A DNA stretch of 64,000 nucleotides, taken from assembly GCA_002386525.1 (NCBI GenBank), contig DGIS01000013.1, positions 46,816 through 110,815 of the forward strand, in the 5' to 3' direction. Position numbers and translations under genes: made by a program. Below the pieces are notes generated by a model. That model saw nothing but the letters and a program-made list of their open reading frames with translations. It did not search any database and had not been told where the DNA came from. Position 1 is the stretch's first letter. Each line of letters opens with the position of its first letter. The stretch is from Sphingobacterium sp. UBA4616 (GTDB taxonomy: Bacteria > Bacteroidota > Bacteroidia > Sphingobacteriales > Sphingobacteriaceae). Shown piece after piece: positions 18,483-25,672 of this stretch.

Positions 18483-18551
18483 CAAATATATTGTATAAGA
18501 TTTGAAAAAAATATTCTTCTCTTGAAAATAGAAAAATATTCTTACCTTTAT
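18483..18551. promoter_or_regulatory. Divergent FAH/hmgA control region with direct repeats
   Basis: On the minus strand TATATTTG (plus-strand 18483-18490) is a -7 element for the FAH operon. On the plus strand TTG (18522-18524), 18 nt, and TACCTTTA (18543-18550 region) form a promoter for the hmgA leader. Between them the 12-mer AAAAATATTCTT occurs twice as a direct repeat (18507-18518 and 18532-18543), 25 bp apart, with TTGAAAA before both copies. The repeats flank the hmgA -33 element and are a candidate operator. Confidence 0.5.
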
Positions 18552-18574
18552 TAAAGCATTATAAACTATAAAAA

Positions 18575-18670
18575 ATGATTCATTGTAGCGCACATCGCTT
18601 TGCGTTTTCCGTGCCCTATATTGCTTTTAACAGAGCAATTATAGCTGATATCGTTTTTGCACAATACTAA
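18575..18670 (+). CDS. Candidate leader peptide of the homogentisate operon
   Basis: A 31-codon ORF starting about 18 nt after the predicted transcription start and ending 82 nt before hmgA. It contains four Phe and two Tyr (segments HRFAFSVPYIAF and VFAQY, the last sense codon being Tyr). Internally an AU-rich hairpin (ATTGCT 18620-18625 / AGCAAT 18634-18639) can form, and a stronger hairpin lies 17 nt after its stop. Phe/Tyr enrichment is modest for AT-rich DNA. The placement after a promoter and before Tyr-degradation genes makes a regulatory leader plausible but unproven. Confidence 0.4.
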   Translation: MIHCSAHRFAFSVPYIAFNRAIIADIVFAQY

Positions 18671-18686
18671 CCTTCTCTTTTAATAC

Positions 18687-18708
18687 TTGCCAATGGTCCT
18701 ATTGGCAA
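18687..18708 (+). promoter_or_regulatory. Leader hairpin upstream of hmgA
   Basis: A perfect 8-bp stem TTGCCAAT / ATTGGCAA with a 6-nt loop lies between the candidate leader peptide and hmgA. There is no immediate U-tract (a T-rich stretch begins about 10 nt later), so it is not a standard terminator. Its GCAAT arm is also complementary to the ATTGC arm inside the leader ORF, allowing alternative pairing. Confidence 0.4.
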
Positions 18709-18752
18709 TTGGGATATTCATTTAATTTTATAACCGTTTAAATCGTAGAATT

Positions 18753-19910
18753 ATGCCATTTTATGTTAAACAAGGGGAAATTCCAATGCAGCGACATACT
18801 GTTTTTAGAAAGCCCGATAATACGCTTTATGCTGAGGAACTCGTATCCACCCATGGTTTTTCAAGTCTTTATTCTTTGGTGTATCACTGCCATCCACCTA
18901 CATTAGTCAAGCAAATTAGAGACCCCTACGATGTATCGCCCAATATCGCCCGGGACAAACATCTTAAGCACACCAGCTTAAAAGGATTTCAGGTGCAGGC
19001 TAAAGATGATTATCTCGAAAGCCGAACGCCCGTGCTGGTTAATGAGGATTTGCACATATCTTTGGCTGCTCCACGTCAGTCTATGGATGATTATTTCTAT
19101 AAAAATAGCCAGGCAGATGAGATTGTCTTTATTCATCAAGGAAGCGGAAGATTAAAGACTGGATATGGAAATATCCCATTTAAATATGGCGATTATTTAG
19201 TGATTCCCCGCGGAACGATTTATCAAATGGAGTTTGAGCAAAAAGAGAATCGATTGTTTATCGTTGAATCGTTTTCACCTGTACGTACGCCCAAACGGTA
19301 TCGTAATGAATTTGGTCAATTGATGGAGCATGCTCCCTTTTTTGAACGCGATATTCGGGTGCCGCAAAATTTGGAAACCTTTGATGAGCTGGGGGATTTC
19401 GAAGTGAAAATCAAGAAACAAGGGATGATTTATCCTTATGTCTACGGAAGTCATCCATTTGATTTTATTGGTTGGGATGGCTATCATTTTCCTTGGGCCT
19501 TTTCGATTCATGATTTTATGCCGATAACCGGTAAATTACATCAGCCGCCGCCTGTCCACCAGACCTTTGAAACAGACAGCTTTGTACTGTGCAGCTTTTG
19601 TCCACGTATGTATGATTACCATCCCAATTCGATTCCCGCACCGTATAATCACAGCAATGTAGATTCGGATGAAGTGCTGTACTATGTCGATGGCGATTTT
19701 ATGAGCAGAAAGTCTGTTGAAAAGGGACAGATTACGTTGCATCCAGGTGGTATACCTCATGGACCTCATCCAGGGACAGTGGAAAAAAGCATCGGACAGG
19801 TTAAAACTGAAGAGCTGGCTGTGATGATCGATCCTTTTCGACCATTAATGTTGACAGAAGAAGCGCTCAGTATAGAAGATCCAGATTATTATAAGTCTTG
19901 GATGAGTTAG
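18753..19910 (+). CDS. hmgA: Homogentisate 1,2-dioxygenase
   Basis: A 385-residue non-haem iron dioxygenase that opens the homogentisate ring to maleylacetoacetate. Two cupin-like halves are visible. The C-terminal half has the expected features: HPFDFIGWDGYHFPW, HSNVDSDEVLYYVDGDF (iron-ligand Glu region) and HPGGIPHGPHPG (iron and substrate His). It begins a three-gene operon with HPPD 33 nt downstream. A long leader with a possible Phe/Tyr peptide precedes it. Maleylacetoacetate isomerase, the next enzyme, is not in this window. Confidence 0.93.
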   Translation: MPFYVKQGEIPMQRHTVFRKPDNTLYAEELVSTHGFSSLYSLVYHCHPPTLVKQIRDPYDVSPNIARDKHLKHTSLKGFQVQAKDDYLESRTPVLVNEDLHISLAAPRQSMDDYFYKNSQADEIVFIHQGSGRLKTGYGNIPFKYGDYLVIPRGTIYQMEFEQKENRLFIVESFSPVRTPKRYRNEFGQLMEHAPFFERDIRVPQNLETFDELGDFEVKIKKQGMIYPYVYGSHPFDFIGWDGYHFPWAFSIHDFMPITGKLHQPPPVHQTFETDSFVLCSFCPRMYDYHPNSIPAPYNHSNVDSDEVLYYVDGDFMSRKSVEKGQITLHPGGIPHGPHPGTVEKSIGQVKTEELAVMIDPFRPLMLTEEALSIEDPDYYKSWMS

Positions 19911-19943
19911 ATTAATAAAAGAAGAGTAACCTTTATATAAATT

Positions 19944-21071
19944 ATGGCAAATACATTTGCGGAAAAGATTGCCCAAGCGCAAGATTTTCTACCTATCAAT
20001 GGGACCGATTATATTGAATTTTATGTTGGCAATGCCAAGCAAGCGGCGCATTACTACAAGACAGCTTTTGGCTTCCAGTCGGATGCTTACGCCGGACCTG
20101 AAACCGGAGTTCGGGATCGGGTATCTTATGTGCTCAGACAGAATAAAATACGTTTGGTGCTTACTACGGCGCTGAAATCTGACCATCCCGTCTCAGAACA
20201 TGTTAAAAAACATGGTGATGGCGTTAAAATATTAGCGCTCTGGGTAGATGATGCCCGAAAATCATTTGAGGAAACAACAAGAAGAGGGGCGGAGGTATAT
20301 CAGGAACCACAGCTTCTGAAAGATGAAAACGGGGAAGTCTGGACTGCCGGTATCTATACCTATGGCGAAACGGTGCATCTATTTGTCGAACGAAGGAATT
20401 ATTCCGGTAGATTTATGCCTGGATATGAAAAATGGGAAAGTGATTACAATCCAAGCGAAACAGGTTTGCTTTATGTAGACCATTGTGTTGGTAATGTCGG
20501 ATGGAATAAGATGAACGAAACAGTGAAATGGTACCAAGATGTGATGGGTTTCGTCAACATCCTATCTTTCGATGACAAGCAGATCAATACAGAGTATTCC
20601 GCGCTAATGAGTAAAGTGATGAGTAATGGAAATGGCTATGTTAAGTTTCCGATCAATGAGCCAGCCGAAGGAAAAAAGAAATCACAAATCGAAGAATACC
20701 TCGAGTTTTATGAGGGAGAAGGAGTGCAGCATGCGGCACTGGCAACGAAAGACATTGTTGCTACGGTGAAAGCTCTTAAAGCAAGAGGAGTAGAGTTTTT
20801 GGGTGCGCCGCCCGAAGCATATTATGATATGTTACCTGAAAGGGTTGGAAGAATTGATGAAGAAATAAAGATCATTCAAGAACTCGGAATTCTGGTTGAT
20901 CGTGACGAAGAAGGGTATCTGCTGCAGATCTTTACAAAACCTGTAGAGGATAGACCAACTTTATTTTATGAGATCATCCAACGCAAAGGAGCGCAGAGCT
21001 TTGGAGCAGGAAATTTTAAGGCCCTTTTTGAGGCAATAGAACGTGAACAGGAACGTCGAGGAAATTTATAG
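19944..21071 (+). CDS. hppD: 4-hydroxyphenylpyruvate dioxygenase
   Basis: A 375-residue Fe(II) dioxygenase of the vicinal-oxygen-chelate fold converting 4-hydroxyphenylpyruvate to homogentisate. The three iron ligands are readable: His180 (YVDHCVGN), His263 (GVQHAAL) and Glu343 (FYEIIQRKG). The C-terminal gate helix ends in FGAGNFKALFEAIEREQ, typical for the family. It sits between homogentisate dioxygenase and an amino acid dehydrogenase. Its tail overlaps or closely abuts the next gene, which indicates co-transcription. Confidence 0.95.
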   Translation: MANTFAEKIAQAQDFLPINGTDYIEFYVGNAKQAAHYYKTAFGFQSDAYAGPETGVRDRVSYVLRQNKIRLVLTTALKSDHPVSEHVKKHGDGVKILALWVDDARKSFEETTRRGAEVYQEPQLLKDENGEVWTAGIYTYGETVHLFVERRNYSGRFMPGYEKWESDYNPSETGLLYVDHCVGNVGWNKMNETVKWYQDVMGFVNILSFDDKQINTEYSALMSKVMSNGNGYVKFPINEPAEGKKKSQIEEYLEFYEGEGVQHAALATKDIVATVKALKARGVEFLGAPPEAYYDMLPERVGRIDEEIKIIQELGILVDRDEEGYLLQIFTKPVEDRPTLFYEIIQRKGAQSFGAGNFKALFEAIEREQERRGNL

Positions 21072-21075
21072 CAGC

Positions 21076-22311
21076 ATGGAAGAGATGAAAGAATTGTTAC
21101 GGGCCTTTGAGCATAAAAGCCCAGAAGTTGTTTTCGAATGGAAGGATAGTGAAACGGATGCAAGAGGATGGATTGTGATTAATTCTTTGCGAGGAGGTGC
21201 TGCCGGTGGTGGAACACGGATGCGGGCTGGGTTGGATAGGCACGAGGTGGAATCGTTGGCAAAAACAATGGAGGTCAAGTTCACTGTATCGGGACCCGCA
21301 ATTGGAGGGGCAAAATCGGGGGTTGATTTCGATCCACATGATCCACGGAAAAATGAGGTTTTGAAGCGTTGGTTTAAGGTAGTTACGCCGTTATTGAAAA
21401 ACTATTATGGTACGGGTGGTGATTTGAATATAGACGAAATTCACGATGTCATTCCTCTGACTGAAGAATATGGACTGTGGCATCCCCAAGAAGGAATTCT
21501 GAATGGTCACTTTAAAGTAAATGAAAGCAATCGTATTCATCAAATTGGACAATTGCGATATGGCGTTTCCAAAGTATTGGAGGATAGTTCCTACAGTCCA
21601 GATCTGAGGCGTAAGTACAAAGTGGCAGATATGATCACTGGTTATGGTGTGTCAGAGTCAATTCGTCATTATTATCAACTTTTTGGTGATAATTGCTTCG
21701 GCAAGCGTGCCATAATCCAGGGCTGGGGCAATGTAGCTGCCGCCGCCGCATTTTATTTGTCTAAATGCGGTGTTAGAATAGTAGGTATAATTGATCGGGC
21801 CGGTGGCCTGATAAATCCCGAAGGTTTTGATGAGGCAGCTATCACTCGCTTGTTTCTAGAACGGAAAGGTAATGAACTTCATGCCGCAAACTTGATCCCT
21901 TTTGATCAGATACAAAAAGAGATTTGGAACCTTAAAACAGATATTTTCGTGCCCGCCGCTGCTTCCCGATTAGTTTCGAAAGATCAGATCCAACATCTGA
22001 TAGATCATGGACTTGAGGTAATAGCTTCCGGTGCCAATGTACCATTTGCAGATCAAGAAATATTTTATGGGCCTGTTATGGAGTTTGCCGACCAGCATGT
22101 GGCGGTTATACCAGACTTTATCGCAAATTGCGGCATGGCGAGAGTATTTGCTTATTTAATGCAACGCAATATCGAAATTAGTGATGACGCAATTTTTTCT
22201 GATGTCTCCAACATTATCTTCGAAGCGCTAAAGAAAATTAGGATGGTTTCTTCTAATAAGACTCATATTTCATCAAGAGCATATGAAATCGCATTGAAAC
22301 AGTTGGTATAA
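21076..22311 (+). CDS. Glu/Leu/Phe/Val-type amino acid dehydrogenase
   Basis: An NAD(P)-dependent oxidative deaminase of the ELFV family. The catalytic lysine lies in GPAIGGAKSGVDF; the dinucleotide motif is GWGNVAAAAA in IIQGWGNVA. I place the start at the ATG 21076, 4 nt after the HPPD stop, giving 411 residues; an ATG at 21043 would overlap HPPD by 29 nt. In this operon it could deaminate Tyr/Phe to the 2-oxo acid used by HPPD, replacing an aminotransferase. That substrate is an inference from context; branched-chain or glutamate activity is equally allowed by the fold. Confidence 0.85.
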   Translation: MEEMKELLRAFEHKSPEVVFEWKDSETDARGWIVINSLRGGAAGGGTRMRAGLDRHEVESLAKTMEVKFTVSGPAIGGAKSGVDFDPHDPRKNEVLKRWFKVVTPLLKNYYGTGGDLNIDEIHDVIPLTEEYGLWHPQEGILNGHFKVNESNRIHQIGQLRYGVSKVLEDSSYSPDLRRKYKVADMITGYGVSESIRHYYQLFGDNCFGKRAIIQGWGNVAAAAAFYLSKCGVRIVGIIDRAGGLINPEGFDEAAITRLFLERKGNELHAANLIPFDQIQKEIWNLKTDIFVPAAASRLVSKDQIQHLIDHGLEVIASGANVPFADQEIFYGPVMEFADQHVAVIPDFIANCGMARVFAYLMQRNIEISDDAIFSDVSNIIFEALKKIRMVSSNKTHISSRAYEIALKQLV

Positions 22312-22361
22312 AATGGGGGTTAAATACAAGGCCTCATAGCTTTACGCTTTGTGGTAAAAAA

Positions 22362-22425
22362 AAACACTTGAAGCGGGGAACTTCAAGTGTTTCTAACTAA
22401 CCAATTATTAACCTAAATTTATGAA
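22362..22425 (+). repeat. Hairpin-tail repeat, copy 1
   Basis: A 12-bp perfect stem (AAACACTTGAAG / CTTCAAGTGTTT) with loop CGGGGAA, followed by CTAACTAACCAATTATTAAC, CTAAATTT and ATGAA. The ATG opens only a three-codon frame. Same design as copies at 22575, 22773 and 44314. Confidence 0.85.
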
Positions 22426-22574
22426 TGCTTAAAACAGTACAAAGGCTGTGCCAAAAAATATTTAATTTATGTGATGATAATCGCCGTTCAAAATGTGACA
22501 TACTAAAGGTAAATTAAGAAACCTGGTCGCTATGATATGTGCTGTCTTTCACTATTTTAATACCTGATAAATAG

Positions 22575-22636
22575 AAACTCCTGAAGCTGGGAGCAACAGG
22601 AGTTTTCCTAACCAATTATTAACCTAAATTTATGAA
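22575..22636 (+). repeat. Hairpin-tail repeat, copy 2
   Basis: Stem AAACTCCTG / CAGGAGTTT with a GGGAG-containing loop, a T-run, then CCTAACCAATTATTAACC, TAAATTT and ATGAA. The following frame is six codons long. Confidence 0.85.
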
Positions 22637-22772
22637 AAGTACTTATATAACGTAGTATCTTCAAAAAATGTTTCCCTTTTATTTCAGTTATTTAAAATTT
22701 TAACATTTTTTAATAATTGAGTGTCGAATTCAATAAACAATCACGTTTTCTATTAGATCGCTTTCTAGAAAT

Positions 22773-22843
22773 AAAAAACCTGTTAGTGGGGATACTAACA
22801 GGTTTTTTATAAACTAACTAAATTATTAACCTAACTTTATGAA
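22773..22843 (+). repeat. Hairpin-tail repeat, copy 3
   Basis: A 15-bp perfect stem (AAAAAACCTGTTAGT / ACTAACAGGTTTTTT) with loop GGGGAT and a six-T end, then AACTAACTAAATTATTAACC, TAACTTT and ATGAA. The tail has small differences from copies 1, 2 and 4. The ATG opens a 23-codon frame. Confidence 0.85.
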
Positions 22844-23057
22844 ACTACTATCTTTTATTCAAGAAAGATGCCAATACTTTGTATCGAACTTGCCGTTTAA
22901 CGATTTTTAACATACGCTTATTTGAGTAATGAAAAAGTTTCTGATTATAGCGGTAATCCCTTTTATTTTCAAACTTTTTTTTGGCCATAGCTGTTAATTT
23001 AACACAGGGGGCTATCAATTAATATGGCCTTGTTTTCATAAACTATAAAAAAAGTCT

Positions 23058-23837
23058 ATGTCACTAACATACCGTTATCAATTTGAAAATAACGAAAGTC
23101 CATTTTGGGCTTTTGCAATACATGATGGTCATCACGTCGACGATAATATATTAGTCAATTTTAATATTTCTGAAGAGGAGCGATTACGGGAAGAGGATCC
23201 TTACACAGCTATTTTGGCGGAGCTACCTTTCAATAGGTTTGTGTCTGGAACGTCTAGGTTTCAATTGGACTTGAACCGAAAGCGAGAAGATGCTATTTAT
23301 CTTAAACCTGAGCAATCGTGGGGCTTGCGTGTTTGGCGAGCAGCATTACTGCAGGGGCAGATAAATGAGTTATATGCGATTTATGACCGTGTGTATGCAG
23401 ATGTATGTCAGCAGATTCAAAATACTATTAATCGTTATGGTTATTTTGTCATCTATGATATCCATAGCTACAACATGCGTCGCGAGGGACCTAAGGCAAT
23501 TGTGAACAGTGCTGCCGATCCACAAATCAATTTAGGGACGCAACATAATCACCAAAAATGGAGAGACTTGACTGATCAATTATTAAAAGTATTACAAACT
23601 GGAAAAGATGGACAAGTTTACGACGTGCGTGAGAATGTGAAATTTAAAGGTGGTTTTCTTTCTGCGTATTTGAATAATAAGTTCGGCGATAAAGGCTGTA
23701 TTTTTTCGATCGAATTTAGGAAAGATTTTATGGATGAATGGACGGGGGAAGTTTTTCCACAAAAACTACAGGAGTATAAGCAACTTCTTTTGCAAAGTAT
23801 AGAAACATTGGAAAATTATTTTGCCTATGAAAGATAA
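23058..23837 (+). CDS. N-formylglutamate amidohydrolase family protein
   Basis: A 259-residue member of the N-formylglutamate amidohydrolase (HutG/FGase) superfamily. Metal-binding motifs are visible near residues 20-27 (HDGHHVDD) and at DIHSYN (about 134-139), plus a conserved basic region RFVSGTSRF. In histidine degradation the family hydrolyses N-formylglutamate, but no other hut gene is present here. It is the first gene of a three-gene cassette, overlapping the DUF1704 gene by 11 nt, and probably acts on a different N-acyl or peptide-like substrate made or used by that cassette (inference). Confidence 0.85.
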   Translation: MSLTYRYQFENNESPFWAFAIHDGHHVDDNILVNFNISEEERLREEDPYTAILAELPFNRFVSGTSRFQLDLNRKREDAIYLKPEQSWGLRVWRAALLQGQINELYAIYDRVYADVCQQIQNTINRYGYFVIYDIHSYNMRREGPKAIVNSAADPQINLGTQHNHQKWRDLTDQLLKVLQTGKDGQVYDVRENVKFKGGFLSAYLNNKFGDKGCIFSIEFRKDFMDEWTGEVFPQKLQEYKQLLLQSIETLENYFAYER

Positions 23838-25659
23838 TGCGAAACAACTCGCTGGCATTTTAAAAATGATCAAAAATAAGGAAGTTTTTCACGTACAGAT
23901 TCCGTCTAAGAATAAATTGGTATTCAATCAAGTCGTTCCTTATCTATTTTTATACCGACAGTTTTTGAGTCCAGATCCCATGCTTGCAGAGCTGGTCAAG
24001 TCAGAGCCAGCTTATTTTAGAGTAAGAGATCCGCAGATGAATGTTTCTGAATGGATTGCCCCTATACTAAACAGACTTGTAGAGGAGTTTGGTGCTTGTC
24101 TGATCATTGAAGCCTGGGCATCAGATCCTGGGCAGGAAGAGGATATTCTAATCCATATTGCCCGTAAAAACGTGCAGTCTATTGCTCAATATTTAGGAAA
24201 GCAACTGACCACTGAAGAGTCGATTTCCAAAGTAGAAATACTTACGGATTCAAAAACGAATGCAACGCAGAGTCTGTCACCGTCAAGTATTCAATTGGAT
24301 AATCTGAACACAAATATATTTTACATGGGGCTTGAGGTAAAACCGAAGTATCTACTAGGAGTAGATCAGCAAATTTTACCGATTGATCTTCGCCATTTTC
24401 GTGAAGCCATATCTAGGAGCTTGTCTAAAACATTCTTTGAATTCATTCGTATTCACACATTATCGAAACCTACTGCGTTTAAAATCAGCCAGCCAAAAAA
24501 AATGCTTCCTTTAGCATGGGAAATTGATCAGAAATTGGCTCGAGAGAGCCAAAGATTTGATTTTTTGCTGTTGATTACTCCCACAAATTCTTACGATGCT
24601 TGGCAACAGTTTAAGAAAGGTAATTATCGAAAAACACCTGTGTTTCATTATAGACCCATGCCTATCGATCCAGATATTATCAAAAGGAATCTTTATAATT
24701 TGCATATAGAGGATTTATTTGATCCCTCCATGGCATACTTATTTCGTGATAAACGAAAGGAGCTCGACCAGATGATGACAATGCTGAGTGAACGTGGAAA
24801 AGAGGGATTTTTGCTAGGAAGTATGCAAGTGTTTGGTACAGTTAATGAGAAATTATTGGAAAAAGCACAAGCAATCCTAACGATTACCACTACTGATCGA
24901 GAAGTGAGGACAAAAGAGGAAGATATTGTTTACGCCGAGGAATTCGCCAAGCTGGCCCAGGAGGAATTGGATTATTTGAAAAGCCAAGATCCAAACTTTG
25001 GAACGACAGTAAGACTTCGCGATGACATCTACGGCGTGATGGTCAACCAAGGCGTGCTCAATATAAGCAAGCAGTACAGTTTACCGCGCAATAGGGTAAA
25101 GGCACTCATACAGCATGAAGTTGGTACACATATCGTCACTTACTATAATGGAAAACAGCAGCCTTTCAGCCTTTTTAGGTTAGGAGTTCCTGGTTATGAA
25201 AAACTTCAGGAAGGTCTCGCTGTACTCGCCGAATATTTGGTCGGAGGGCTGACCAATAATAGATTGCGTATTCTAGCGGGAAGAGTTATTGCTGTGCATC
25301 ATATGCAGCAAGGTAATTCATTTATTGATACGTTCTCACTTTTAGTAGACAAGTATCAATTTTTGCACGAAACTGCTTTCCAAATGACAATGCGAGTCTA
25401 TAGAAGTGGTGGACTTACAAAAGATGCATTGTACTTGAGTGGCTTAATAGAATTGACCAATTATATCAAAAGCGGAAGGGAACTTGCACTTTTAACTATG
25501 GGCAAAATTCGTGAAGATTATATACCAATTGTCGAAGAGCTCACTTTAAAGGGGGTCTTGAAGTCTCCAATTTTAACCCCAAGATACTTAATGGCGCCCT
25601 ATAAGGATGCCTTGTTAAATCTCAAAAAGAATAATGGAATATTCCAAATGATTCAATAA
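23827..25659 (+). CDS. DUF1704/QEGLA-motif metallopeptidase-like protein
   Basis: A 610-residue protein of the family annotated flavohemoglobin expression-modulating QEGLA motif protein (DUF1704). I use the ATG at 23827, overlapping the upstream stop by 11 nt; a TTG at 23821 adds two residues. The active-site signature is HEVGTH at 430-435 (HExxxH) with LQEGLA giving Glu462 as the probable third ligand. The eukaryotic relatives are the MATCAP tubulin tyrosine carboxypeptidases, so metallo-carboxypeptidase chemistry is likely. The N-terminal half (about 1-330) has no motif I recognise. The bacterial substrate is unknown. The partners are an amidohydrolase and an ATP-grasp ligase. Confidence 0.85.
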   Translation: MKDNAKQLAGILKMIKNKEVFHVQIPSKNKLVFNQVVPYLFLYRQFLSPDPMLAELVKSEPAYFRVRDPQMNVSEWIAPILNRLVEEFGACLIIEAWASDPGQEEDILIHIARKNVQSIAQYLGKQLTTEESISKVEILTDSKTNATQSLSPSSIQLDNLNTNIFYMGLEVKPKYLLGVDQQILPIDLRHFREAISRSLSKTFFEFIRIHTLSKPTAFKISQPKKMLPLAWEIDQKLARESQRFDFLLLITPTNSYDAWQQFKKGNYRKTPVFHYRPMPIDPDIIKRNLYNLHIEDLFDPSMAYLFRDKRKELDQMMTMLSERGKEGFLLGSMQVFGTVNEKLLEKAQAILTITTTDREVRTKEEDIVYAEEFAKLAQEELDYLKSQDPNFGTTVRLRDDIYGVMVNQGVLNISKQYSLPRNRVKALIQHEVGTHIVTYYNGKQQPFSLFRLGVPGYEKLQEGLAVLAEYLVGGLTNNRLRILAGRVIAVHHMQQGNSFIDTFSLLVDKYQFLHETAFQMTMRVYRSGGLTKDALYLSGLIELTNYIKSGRELALLTMGKIREDYIPIVEELTLKGVLKSPILTPRYLMAPYKDALLNLKKNNGIFQMIQ

Positions 25660-25672
25660 TCGAATTTTGTAT

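Larger units (their letters stand above)
22312..23057. other. 746-nt intergenic region with three hairpin-tail repeats
   Basis: No conserved gene is visible. The region holds three direct copies of a hairpin plus AT-rich tail (annotated separately), all pointing towards the 23058 operon. After the third copy an in-frame 23-codon ORF begins at the repeat's own ATG (22839). A second hydrophobic 22-codon ORF lies at 22929-22997 (MKKFLIIAVIPF start), resembling a small membrane peptide but without supporting context. Confidence 0.6.

Noticed and set aside
22312..22860. Hairpin repeats considered as CRISPR
   Set aside because: Only three copies with irregular spacing of about 200 nt and unequal stems; no spacers of uniform length and no cas genes.
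23058..23837. Histidine utilisation (hut) locus
   Set aside because: Only the N-formylglutamate amidohydrolase-like gene is present; hutH, hutU and hutI are absent from the window and the partners are different.
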